This document shows, in pieces, positions 45,690-55,491 of a DNA stretch of 64,000 bases. Source of the stretch: Tiliqua scincoides (Eukaryota > Chordata > Lepidosauria > Squamata > Scincidae). The stretch is from the NCBI RefSeq assembly GCF_035046505.1, contig NC_089830.1, positions 23,972,284 through 24,036,283 of the forward strand. The letters are read 5' to 3'. How positions within the stretch are numbered: position 1 is the stretch's first letter; every line of letters starts with the position of its first letter. Under the pieces are notes generated by a model, which did no database searches, was not told the DNA's origin, and saw nothing but the letters and a program-made list of their open reading frames with translations. A program made the position numbers and the translations under genes.

Positions 45690-47244
45690 GTATTTTTCAT
45701 AAAGCCCCCAACACATCCCTTAAGATGTTTAGCTGTGGATCATCCACCAGAATGATCCAGTATGTGTGAATCAGCCTTTTCAAAGAAAGGAAAGTTACCT
45801 AGGGAGTGGGGTGGGGGAGCAGGAGAAAGTTGCGCAACTCTTGGTGCAGAAAAATGTTTCTGCACTGGCTCACTGGTGGGTTGACTGAAAATATTCAGAA
45901 ATCTTTTGTACTTAGGTGTGAAACCATAAGTGATGGGCGAGAATGAGAGAGGGTTGTCGCCCTGCTGTGCGCACAAAACAGAAGGTTCCCTACCAGTGTT
46001 CATTCCCTTAATTGTTCCAGACTATCACAAGCTGCACAAACTCCACAAGTTGTGGAACTACATTTTGGGAACGAGTTTCCCTTTTGCCGCATCATGCTCT
46101 GAGGCAAGATAGAAAACTCTTCCATGAGGAAAAGTTTGCCTTAGAAGCCTGTCCACTGTCTTTTTTTTTTTTTTTTCCCCTTGTGGCCATTTTTCTTAGG
46201 AAAACTGCAGCAAAGAAAATTCCCTCATCCACCATCATGGCGCCATCATCATCCTGAAGGTTCAGTAGCCCTTTGTAGTATTTAGTACCCAATACTAAAA
46301 GCGGGGGAGCAGAGTCAGTAAAAACAGTTGGCAACCCTTAATTTCATTATGATGAAGCGGTTTGTCCTGGTATCAAATAGTATGCAAACTGAGAATGTTT
46401 CTACCAGTTTCTGTATCCCTTTTGATTTCTGTAACCAGGTCTGGAATTTATGTTTCATACAAGCTCAATGACTGATTTCAAGCCGCCTGCAGTGGTGACC
46501 TCTTGCCCCAATATCCACGACCCACTAACCCCAGAGATGCTGAGCACATGGTCTGAGCACAGTCACTCATCAGGAAGGGAACAGGAAATTCTCCCTGCAC
46601 TTGATCAGAGACACTCATCTTCCTTATTTTCCCCTGTGTTCCAGGGCTGGACCTTATCAACTCAGTTCGAAGAAGAGACCAGGTTTGTGCTTTCAAGATA
46701 TGGATGCAAAATATACTTAGGTGTGTGCTGCAGCGTGCATTCTTGACTCTGATGACACCAGAATTTCCTGCCTGCTGCTCAGTGGATGGGATATAGCGAG
46801 AGAACCCTCCAGCCTCAATCAAAGCTTACACACGCTCAAGAACCTCTTCACCACATCTCTTTCGTCTTGCGTGGAATCTGGTGAGCCCCCAGCAATGGTG
46901 AGTTTCCACCTGTGGTTATATTCTTGATTGAAGACAGACGTATGAGGCTTCAGGGTGAGATGGGGGTAACAGGAGGTTAGCACCAAAGTGGTGCTTTAAA
47001 TTGTGTTACTTATTCTAGATTCTTGGGTGTGTAGATTGCACTTCTGAAGGGAGCCAAGCACTGCAACTCCACGATGTGGCCCTATGTACATTTAATCAGA
47101 ATTAAGTCCCCCTGTGTTCAGTGGTGCTTTCTACAAGATAAATGTGCATCTAATCGTGGCCTCCATTTGTTTGATTCAGAAGGAAATTGTCCAAACAATT
47201 TTTTGAGCTGGATAATGGCCAGCAGAAAAAATAACTTACTTTCA
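45690..47244. other. No gene recognised
   Basis: Short open frames at 45930, 46450 and 46721 have no family resemblance and no supported splice structure. A poly-T run lies at about 46161. Confidence 0.4.
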
Positions 47245-47850
47245 TATCCTCTTCTCCTCTTATCTCCTCTTATCCTCTTCTGGTGGGATGGAGATTGCGC
47301 ACTTGAAGCATTAACCACTACAGAAAAGTGCTACAAATGTCCTCAGTAGAATTGTAGCAGCTCTTCTCTGACCCTTAGGATAACCTGCCTCCCAGTTGAT
47401 TTCCACCTAACAGTTCTGTGCAGTGCTTCTCTGAGGAAGTGTGTTATATTCAGGTGAATCCAAGATCCAGGACAAGCCAACAGCACTTCAACAGTCCAGA
47501 CCCCCCAATCCTTGTATAATACCTGCGGTGGTTCCTCCCAAGATGGCCTCCAGCCCAGCTGTATTCTAACTTGCTCCGCTTTTATTTTCTTTTATCACTT
47601 TAATATATTATTTAATAAGTTTTAAACCGTACCACCGTTGTTTTAAGATTGTTGTTTTTAATAGATTTTATTTTTTTAATTTTTACGAGCTAGTGCTGCT
47701 AGCTAATTAGCTTGTTAACATTTTTCTGGCGAAGTTTCAAGAACATCTGAGTCTCCCTGCTTTTGATATTTTCGTTTCTTCTCTCCTTGAAACTGTGAGT
47801 TAACTTGTTGATTTATGAGTATGCAGCAATAGACTTTTAAAACTGATAAG

Positions 47851-49323
47851 ATGAGACGCAAACGACAGCTCTCCCCTGAGATATCAGTCTCGGAAATACA
47901 ACATGACTCCCAAAAACTATCCAAGCAGTCTAAGCTGGAAAAATATTTTGAACCTGCTGAGAGTCTTCAACCTATCTCCCCTCAGAACTGCGTCTGTTTT
48001 GATCCACCGGTGGCTATTGACTTTGAAAGTTTTTCACCTCTTACTAAAGGTTTAATTAAGGACTTAATTGACGATCAGAAGACTAAGGCTCCCTTGGTTA
48101 AAGGGAAAGAGCAACTCTCTTGTTCAACGGATCTGTTGTTGCACCACATACTTAATATAGCAAAAGACGTCAAGCACAACCTTAGCACTTTGGAAAACAT
48201 TCTTTCCCTCTTAAAGGAACGTTTTTTGGAACCCTCGGCTCATATTACTCATCAGCAGGAAGCAAATTACCAATCTCAAGCGACAGAGTCTCAGCTTTTG
48301 GAGAAATTCCCCTCTTCAAAACTAATGTTAAAATCCTCGAGCATAGCTCTCTCAATCATCCATCAACCTGGAGTAATTGTCGACTGGTCTCAACCGTGGA
48401 TGATTAAGAAACACTTGGCATCAATCCTGAAGATGAATAGCTCTAATATTGATTTATGTAACTACGTGAGATTGCCTTCTGTGCTTCGGCAACAGCGCGT
48501 TCTTCTCTATTTCAATACTTGTAGAATTCCAAATCGAATCTTTCTTCAGTCTCAACGTTTTAGAGCATTGGGAATTTTTCCTCAGAGACATTTCCAAAAT
48601 ATGATCATCCGAAAACTTTTTTCAACTCACCTACAAAATGTATCCTCTCCCTTGGAAAAGTCTATGCATTCAAATGGAAATTCTACATCTACAATAAAAG
48701 ATTCAGTAACTGTACAAGTTAGCCCAGCTCTACCTAATCATGTTCTTCCCCAAAAAAACCCTCCGCTACTACCTTCTCCTCCTGGTCGTCGAGGACAATC
48801 TTCACTACTCACATCCAAGACAGACCGGCCTCAGCAAAAATCTCGCAGTCTTCGAAGGACTAAGAACTCCTTAACACTGCGACCAAAGAACCTGTGCCCC
48901 TCTCTGTCGATTCCCTTCGTTGGATCTACTGAGTCCTCGAACTGTTCTTCTTTCCCTTCCCTTCCACTATTGCAAACTCCTAAGTCTTATGACCAGTCAA
49001 GACTCACTCACCCGACAGCTGTTTCTCTCTGTTCCAATGACCCCCTTTCTCTCTGTCCCTCCTCTTCTCCTATATCAACCCAATTACCCATTTCTCCTAC
49101 TAACTCAATAGAAGTGGACCAGCAATCCTTACCCACTGTTACTGGTCCAACTAAGTCTATTAATCAACATCTATTTCCTGTTTGTGTTGTTTCTAAGTCC
49201 CTACCCTCTGAACCCTTTGTATTGGTAGACGCTACATCCCAATTCCCTCCTCCTTTAAACTTCGATTTTACCTTTGTAAAGGATCATTCTGATGGTTCTC
49301 TCTCCACATCCTCTAAGCACTGA
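47851..49323 (+). CDS. LINE ORF1 protein, 490 aa, with PIP-like motif
   Basis: The basic N-terminus (MRRKRQL) is followed by QSKLEKYF at residues 26-33 (47926-47949), fitting the PCNA-interacting consensus Q-x-x-aliphatic-x-x-aromatic-aromatic. A central region (about residues 175-265) contains LPSVLRQQRVLLYFN and RALGIFPQRHF, shared with the ORF1 at 17973 and probably an RRM-like nucleic-acid-binding domain. The last 200 residues are Ser/Pro/Thr-rich. No zinc knuckle is seen. ORF1 proteins bind LINE RNA and form the ribonucleoprotein. The stop is TGA followed by CTAG, and the downstream frame is ORF2. Confidence 0.9.
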   Translation: MRRKRQLSPEISVSEIQHDSQKLSKQSKLEKYFEPAESLQPISPQNCVCFDPPVAIDFESFSPLTKGLIKDLIDDQKTKAPLVKGKEQLSCSTDLLLHHILNIAKDVKHNLSTLENILSLLKERFLEPSAHITHQQEANYQSQATESQLLEKFPSSKLMLKSSSIALSIIHQPGVIVDWSQPWMIKKHLASILKMNSSNIDLCNYVRLPSVLRQQRVLLYFNTCRIPNRIFLQSQRFRALGIFPQRHFQNMIIRKLFSTHLQNVSSPLEKSMHSNGNSTSTIKDSVTVQVSPALPNHVLPQKNPPLLPSPPGRRGQSSLLTSKTDRPQQKSRSLRRTKNSLTLRPKNLCPSLSIPFVGSTESSNCSSFPSLPLLQTPKSYDQSRLTHPTAVSLCSNDPLSLCPSSSPISTQLPISPTNSIEVDQQSLPTVTGPTKSINQHLFPVCVVSKSLPSEPFVLVDATSQFPPPLNFDFTFVKDHSDGSLSTSSKH

Positions 49324-49329
49324 CTAGAA
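49321..49329 (+). promoter_or_regulatory. Candidate stop-codon readthrough site, TGA CTA GAA
   Basis: The ORF1 stop is in the same frame as ORF2 and its context is UGA CUA G, the best-known leaky termination context in eukaryotic and viral genes. ORF2 has no in-frame AUG for about 150 codons. The matching site in the LINE at 12684 is UGA CGG (16276-16271, minus strand). Function is inferred, not shown. The sequence just downstream is pyrimidine-rich, with no obvious stem-loop by eye. Confidence 0.6.
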
Positions 49330-52300
49330 CCAACTTCCCTAACCCCTTCCTCTTCCACTCTTTTCACTTTGATCTCATGGAACATTTCCGGTTGGTCATC
49401 TAAAAGCTCAGATAAGGACTTCCACGCTTTTATTAAAAAGTTTAATTTTATTTTATTTCAGGAGACATGGTCGTTGGTCCCACTGTCCCTACATGGGTAT
49501 ACTTCTTTTGTGACCCCAGCATTTAGGAAGAATGCCCTAGGGAGACCTTGTGTGGGACTTTGTTGTTTTGTTAAATCTGGCCTTTCTTGTTTAGTTTCTC
49601 AGTTAGATTCGAACTCTCCTTATTTTCAAACTATATTAATTCAGTTTAAAGATATTCAAATTCTTCTTTTTAATGTATATATACCCCCAGCTAAACTTGC
49701 CCCATCCGACATTTGGTTAGAACTTGATAACACTATATCCCGTGCTTCTAACTTATATTCTGATGCTTTTATGATTATTTCTGGAGATTTTAATTCTAGA
49801 ATTGGCCCTTCAAATTCTACACTTGCCCAGCAGATGAACTGGTACTCCGATGACCTTATCCCCCCTTGGTTTCAAACCTCAAGGTCTTCCAAAGATTCTG
49901 TAATAAATAGTTTTGCCCCAAATCTTATAAGTTTATGTATTTCATTTAACGTCTTTATTCTAAATGGCTCAAAAGGCCGTGACATTCCAGGCGATTTTAC
50001 CCACCTCTCTCCAAGAGGTGCTAGTGTAATAGATTATGCCCTAGTTTCTCCTGCCCTCCTGCCCCTTTTATCAGATTTCTGTGTCTGCACCCGTTCTGAG
50101 AGTGATCACTTGCCAGTTGCACTTATTCTTAATATTCCCTTTGATTCCCCTGTCTCTTCTCTTTCTCTCCCCAATCCAAGCCGTCCCTACAGATGGTCAC
50201 CAGTTGCGGAGCAAGCCCTGTCCCAGTGGACTCAGGCACCTGAAACTAACTCCCAATTGCGTTTACTATTTGCCTCTCGGGCCACTACTGATGTGATTGA
50301 AGCTTTCCAAGTTATAATCTCTTCCTTGGTAGATCACTTGAGGATGGCTAGCCCAAGTAATCCTCCTCGTTTTACAAAAAATACATGGTTTGACGAGGAG
50401 TGTTGGAAATTAAAAAAGCAGGTGCGTACCCTTTTTCTTTTTTTTCGGAATAATCCATCTTCTTACAATTTACAATATTATTTTCAACTACGGACCGCCT
50501 GCCGAAAGTATTTCCAGGAAAAACAACATCTTTTTGCCCTTGGGAAGTGGTCCATTCTCCATCAAGCCATTATTTCCAAAAACCATAAAACTTTTTGGGA
50601 CGCAGTTACTAGGGCAAGTCATCCAACCCCTGTCATCTACTCTGACATTCCAGAAGCCACGTGGACAGATTATTTTTCCAAAATTTTCTATTCTTCTTCC
50701 CTCCTTATCTCTAATATTGATCTCCAAAAAGTCCCTGAATGGCCATCGGTTTCCCCACTGGAAATTTATCAACTCATAACTTCCTTAAAATCAGCCAAAG
50801 CCCCCGGCCCAGATTTTATCATCAATGAAATTCTTCTTACTAATCCTGGTTGGTGGGCTGCTCCCCTGGCTTCTCTTTTTACCACGATAAATTCTACAGG
50901 TCTATTCCCAGATATCTGGCGCTGTTCATTTCTTCTTCCAATTTTTAAGAAAGGTGACCCCGCTTCCCCGTCAAATTATCGTCCTATAAGTCTTTTATCT
51001 TGTATAGAGAAGCTTTATGCCAAATTCCTTCTTCAAAAGCTGTCATCCTGGGCTCGTTTGAAAAACCTTCCAGGAGTCGAACAATCAGGTTTTCGCCAGG
51101 GTGTTTCTACTCTGGATCATGCCTTTGCACTTTCTTTTCTAGCCCAGAAATATTCCATACATCATAAATCAAATCTATATGTAGCCTTTATCGACCTACA
51201 AGGTGCTTTTGACTCGATAAATAGAGCCCTTTTATGGAAAAAGTTATTCAACTGGGGCATTGACCAGAGGCTTCTGTTTTTGTTACAGCAACTTCATTCC
51301 CATAATAAATGTCAAATCCGTCTTCCTTTTACCAATATTCTCTCTTCTAGTTTTCCTATCAATAAAGGAGTGAGGCAAGGTTGCATCCTTGCCCCTCTTC
51401 TTTTTAATTTATTCATTGCCGATCTTCCTGCCAGCTTAACCACCACCTCTCATTCCTTTCCTGTAATAAATAAAAAGCCAATTCCGATTCTTCTTTACGC
51501 CGATGATACAGTACTTCTCTCACTCACAAAATCCGGTCTTCGTGAGCTCATTTCCAAATTTCAAGTTTATTGTCATTCAAATGATCTTGTAATTAATGCC
51601 AACAAAACAAAAATTATGGTTTTTTCCCGCTCCTGGGCTCCTTCTAAATGGTCAATCAATTCCCAATCTTACACTCAAGTTAAATCTTTTAAATACCTAG
51701 GTTTACATTTTCACTATAATTTATCATGGACTCAACATAAAAAGTCAGTTATTTCTTCAACAACTACCCACCTTTTGGCTATAACAAATTTTTATTTTAA
51801 TGCAGGAAACCAATACATCCCAGCAGCGATTCAAATTTTTAAAGCAAAAATTATTTCTCATTTATTATACGGTATCCCGATATGGATACAGGCAGTTTCT
51901 AAGGATTTGGATCATATTGCTTCTTCCTTTTTTAGAAAGATATTAGGTATTCCTAATCTTATACGGTTGCCCACTATTCTGTTAGAACTTGGTTTACACC
52001 TTCCCTCCACTTATGCCTGGCTTTTTACCTTTAAGTTTTGGTTAAGGATTCATTTATCTCCTTCCCCTGACTCTTTAATTACAGAATTAATGAGTGACAC
52101 GTATATCTTTATTTGGTTTAAAATAGTGGAAACTAAACTCCACTCCATTAACCTATCAGTAGAATTACTTGCTGATCTAAATTTATCTCAAGCTTATAAA
52201 ATTATCAAAGACCACCTTTTCCTAGCTGAATTCAATACTTTAAAAAATTCTCTTAATTTGACCTGTTCCCCCCTTTCCCTAGGTCTTTTTCCTCAACTTG

Positions 52301-52686
52301 TTGTTGCCACTTCAAACTATTTTTTTCACCTCACTAATCCTAGACTGAAGAGAGCCTTCATGCTCGCTAGACTCAACATATTTCCCTCAGCTGTTCATTA
52401 TGGTCGTTTCATGCGAGTTCCTCGCGAGAAACGATTATGTTTATTCTGTGGGGAGACCCCGGATACTCTTTTACATATTTTGCTTTTTTGTCCCTCTCAT
52501 GATTCCCATCGTAGGATTTATTTAGAATCCTGGATTTCTAATTTCCCCCCTCAGGTATCACCCCTTCCCCAGTTGTTGGAAGACTCTATTGCTCCCTTGA
52601 CGTATTCAGTGGCTAGTTTCCTGGCCTATATATTACAAAAAACGCCGGACTTTAGTTCTATAAAATCTTCTTTAAAATTTTTGTAG
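49324..52686 (+). CDS. LINE ORF2: AP endonuclease, reverse transcriptase, CCHC end
   Basis: The frame is open directly from the ORF1 stop. The endonuclease shows SWNISGW, FQETW, IISGDFNSRIG and SDHLPVAL, the metal-binding and catalytic motifs of the APE family. The reverse transcriptase shows [41 protein letters not shown] and LLYADDTVLL (YADD at about 51496-51507). A thumb-like region with FKYLGLHF and a C-terminal CLFCGETPDTLLHILLFC zinc cluster follow. All key residues are present, so the enzyme could be active. The first in-frame AUG is inside the endonuclease (DAFMIISGDFN), so normal initiation would give a defective protein; synthesis by readthrough or non-AUG initiation is likely. Confidence 0.9.
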   Translation, partial: LEPTSLTPSSSTLFTLISWNISGWSSKSSDKDFHAFIKKFNFILFQETWSLVPLSLHGYTSFVTPAFRKNALGRPCVGLCCFVKSGLSCLVSQLDSNSPYFQTILIQFKDIQILLFNVYIPPAKLAPSDIWLELDNTISRASNLYSDAFMIISGDFNSRIGPSNSTLAQQMNWYSDDLIPPWFQTSRSSKDSVINSFAPNLISLCISFNVFILNGSKGRDIPGDFTHLSPRGASVIDYALVSPALLPLLSDFCVCTRSESDHLPVALILNIPFDSPVSSLSLPNPSRPYRWSPVAEQALSQWTQAPETNSQLRLLFASRATTDVIEAFQVIISSLVDHLRMASPSNPPRFTKNTWFDEECWKLKKQVRTLFLFFRNNPSSYNLQYYFQLRTACRKYFQEKQHLFALGKWSILHQAIISKNHKTFWDAVTRASHPTPVIYSDIPEATWTDYFSKIFYSSSLLISNIDLQKVPEWPSVSPLEIYQLITSLKSAKAPGPDFIINEILLTNPGWWAAPLASLFTTINSTGLFPDIWRCSFLLPIFKKGDPASPSNYRPISLLSCIEKLYAKFLLQKLSSWARLKNLPGVEQSGFRQGVSTLDHAFALSFLAQKYSIHHKSNLYVAFIDLQGAFDSINRALLWKKLFNWGIDQRLLFLLQQLHSHNKCQIRLPFTNILSSSFPINKGVRQGCILAPLLFNLFIADLPASLTTTSHSFPVINKKPIPILLYADDTVLLSLTKSGLRELISKFQVYCHSNDLVINANKTKIMVFSRSWAPSKWSINSQSYTQVKSFKYLGLHFHYNLSWTQHKKSVISSTTTHLLAITNFYFNAGNQYIPAAIQIFKAKIISHLLYGIPIWIQAVSKDLDHIASSFFRKILGIPNLIRLPTILLELGLHLPSTYAWLFTFKFWLRIHLSPSPDSLITELMSDTYIFIWFKIVETKLHSINLSVELLADLNLSQAYKIIKDHLFLAEFNTLKNSLNLTCSPLSLGLFPQLVVATSNYFFHLTNPRLKRAFMLARLNIFPSAVHYGRFMRVPREKRLCLFCGETPDTLLHILLFCPSHDSHRRIYLESWISNFPPQVSPLPQLLEDSIAPLTYSVASFLAYILQKTPDFSSIKSSLKFL

Positions 52687-53637
52687 TCACCTTTCGCTAT
52701 CTAATACCTGTTTTACTGAAAGGATAAGGTTGTCCCTTCTGGCTCCTTTTCTTTCTAGACCCTATTTCTTTTTTCTCTATTTAGTTTTCCTGAACTAGTC
52801 TAGTGGATAACGGTTGTATTGTTCCACTTTGTTGTCAGTTGTCTGCTGTAATATTTATAATGCCAATAAAGGTTAACTAACTAACTATCCTCTTCTCCTT
52901 AGAGACTAAGAGTAAACTACTCCTGTTTTGTGTCTGCCAGTGGGTTGCTTCTACTTTGGATGGCGTGAAGATTAGAATTAGGCTGCATTAAGCTTAAAAA
53001 AACCCAAAAAACTCCAATCCTCAATTCTCAAAATGCTGTGCACATTTTGGGAAAATTCAACTCCATTGACTCGAATTGCATCAAAAATAGGAAGCTCATC
53101 AATCCAGATTGGATCAAACTTGTCCTCTGTAATTTTGGAGAAAACCTGCAGCAGTGCATTAAGACCTTGGGAGTAAGACCTACTGAGGCCCGCGGGGCTT
53201 ACCCCCAAGCCAATGTACTTAGGATTGCAGTCTTGCAGGATAAATCCAAGTCCACATGTTTAGATAGAGGTCTCCACTGTGCCTGAGACACACACTGGGC
53301 TGGTCAGCATTCAGTGGTTATCATGTCAACAGATGCATCTCAGGTGTAGATTAGCTACACTCTGTGTGTGTGTTACTATGGTTGTGAGACTGTTGATCAT
53401 TCAGGACTTTGATGTTGGAATAAATGCAGTTGGCAAGTGATTTGTGTGTCTGTGTGTGTGTGCGCGAAGTGGATGTCGATTGTTTTGCCCATGGCTATAG
53501 TTTAAAGTTTGTGTGTTTTAAAACACGACAGATTGTTCCAGAGACTGTTTTTTAGTAGACTAACACTAAGAAAAAAGAAAAGAGCATTATCACCTTGGGA
53601 TGACACTGATGGGGTAATGTTGGTTGGATGCCACTAA

Positions 53638-53820
53638 GGGCACAATCTTAACCAACTTTCCAGCGCTGACATAGCTGTGCCAATGTGGCGTGCACTGCAT
53701 CCTGTAGTGGGGGGGGGGCAGTCAAGGAGGCCTCCTCAAGATAAGGGCATGCTTGTTACCTTACCTTGGGGGCTGCATTGCAGCAAAGTCAGTGCTGGAA
53801 AGTTGGCTAGGATTGTGCCC
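53638..53820. mobile_element. Palindromic Harbinger-like MITE, 183 bp
   Basis: The ends are inverted over 33 bp with about three mismatches, starting GGGCACAATCTTAACC. TAA flanks both sides (53635-53637 and 53821-53823), as expected for PIF/Harbinger. Confidence 0.75.
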
Positions 53821-53823
53821 TAA

Positions 53824-54237
53824 ATGGCATAAACTCACACTCTTTCCTGTATGAGGAAAGGTTGTGTACTGGCTGGCATGCAGCCAAATAATGGAGCGCA
53901 TAAAATATGTGCAAAAGACAGAAGATAGGAGAAGGGCTATGTCTCTAATGCAGATCTTGAAGGGTGAGCTAGCCAGTGACAGGTCCCGCATTGAGCAGCT
54001 GGACTGCGGAGAGAAACATGCACACCTGTAAATTTACACACGTAACCCCACCTGGATGAGGAACAAGCAGTGGTTTCCCCAGAACCGTACAGAACCTCCC
54101 TCAAAAAAGTGACAGTCACACCTGGTGATCAGGGAGGGGCAGAGGGGCTTGATTTCATCTCCTCCTGTGCCCCTGCTTGACAAACAGCCAAGTGGCAAAG
54201 TCATTGCTGTTTCTCAAGGAAGACTGCATGTGTGCAG
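53824..54237. other. No gene recognised
   Basis: No exon or repeat family identified. Confidence 0.4.
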
Positions 54238-54545
54238 CTGGATAAGGACATAAGAAGAGCCCTGCTGGATCAGGCCCAAGACCCATCCAGTCCAGCTTCC
54301 TGTATCTCACAGAGGCCCATCAGACGCCTCAGTGAGCACACAAGACAGCAAGAGACGTATCCTGTTGCCGCTCCCTTGCATCTGGCGTTCAGAGATAACC
54401 TACGTCTAGAATCAGGAGTTTGCTCATACCCCTCACAGCTTGTACGTGTACCATGAGATGAACTTTCCCTCCATCCATCTGTCCAATCCCCTTTTAAAGG
54501 CCATGCGCCATCACCGCATCCTGGGGCAAGGAGTTCTACAGATTA
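54238..54545 (-). mobile_element. CR1 LINE 3' end
   Basis: AAGGACATAAGAAGAGCCCT, CATCCAGTCCAGCTTCCTGT and CCCCTTTTAAAGGCCATG show a minus-oriented CR1 end, 5' truncated and diverged. Confidence 0.8.
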
Positions 54546-55436
54546 ATGACTTTGGGGCCGCAGCTCTTGTGGGTTGCCCAGGCTCGCTTTCGGTGTTGAG
54601 TTTTTAGTGCTCCTCAGCCATTGCTACGCTAGATGTAGAGCCGCATCCCACTTTCCGCACTTCAGTGCGGAGATTGTTGGTTTAAAAAAAAAAAAAAAGG
54701 TGCCATTTTAGTTGTAGTCCATCCACCCTGCTTGGTGTCATGCATCTGGTGGGCAGCGCTCAGGTCTCCAGAACCTAAGCCCAAGTTCTGGCCCACCCTG
54801 GACATGCACAGAAGGTTTAGCAGCACATGGAGCACAGAATCACCGCCAAGGGCTAGCACTTTCCCTCTGCACACAGACATGGTCAGGCCAGGGAGGAGAA
54901 GCCAGGAAAGCCAGGCGATGGAGCTGGAAAATACCCCTTTCTACCTTGCTTTCCACCCTGTGATTCTGGCAGCACAGATCTCCCCTATTTAAATATTTGA
55001 TCATCACAGCCTTTTCTTCTCCCACTTTGTTTTAGGCAAAGTATTCAAAACATTTAAAAGTTACCCAGGGCAGGTGTGACTTGCTCGACTCAGATGCCGG
55101 TCCCATTCGGTGTCTCCATTCATTCTATTGCTCTATCAAATCTTTTTTTTTTTTTTTTTCTAGTCGCAAGAGGGATGGGAGAAGATAAAACATAATCATC
55201 TGGTGCCAGGCCAAACTCATTGAGATTTCATTTTGGTTTGCTGAGAGCCACCAAGACAAGATGTGCTCTGGGAGGCTGTGCAACTTAATTACTGGGTAGA
55301 GCCTTCCTAATTACTTGGTAGAGCCATTGGTCAACATAGAAGAACATCTGAAACATTTCCTGGAAGAAGGTTCCATGGGTGGAAATTTTCTATTTCTCAG
55401 CTAGAACTTAAAGCTGATTCATTTGCTGTAGTGGGT

Positions 55437-55491
<55 letters not shown>

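Larger units (their letters stand above)
47259..52885 (+). mobile_element. Full-length LINE with both ORFs open
   Basis: About 5.6 kb. The probable target duplication is TATCCTCTTCTCCT at 47245-47258 and again at 52886-52899, implying a 5' UTR of about 590 bp. If the left match is chance, the 5' end may instead be near 47530. ORF1 spans 47851-49323 and the ORF2 frame 49324-52686 without internal stops. The 3' end has GCCAATAAAGG and a short (AACT)n tail. The lack of damage over about 1,600 codons indicates a very recent insertion. Clade: AP-endonuclease LINE of the I/Jockey group, possibly Vingi-like; not settled. Confidence 0.9.

Noticed and set aside
46450-46930. Possible exons in open frames
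   Set aside because: No similarity to known families and no paired splice sites could be supported.
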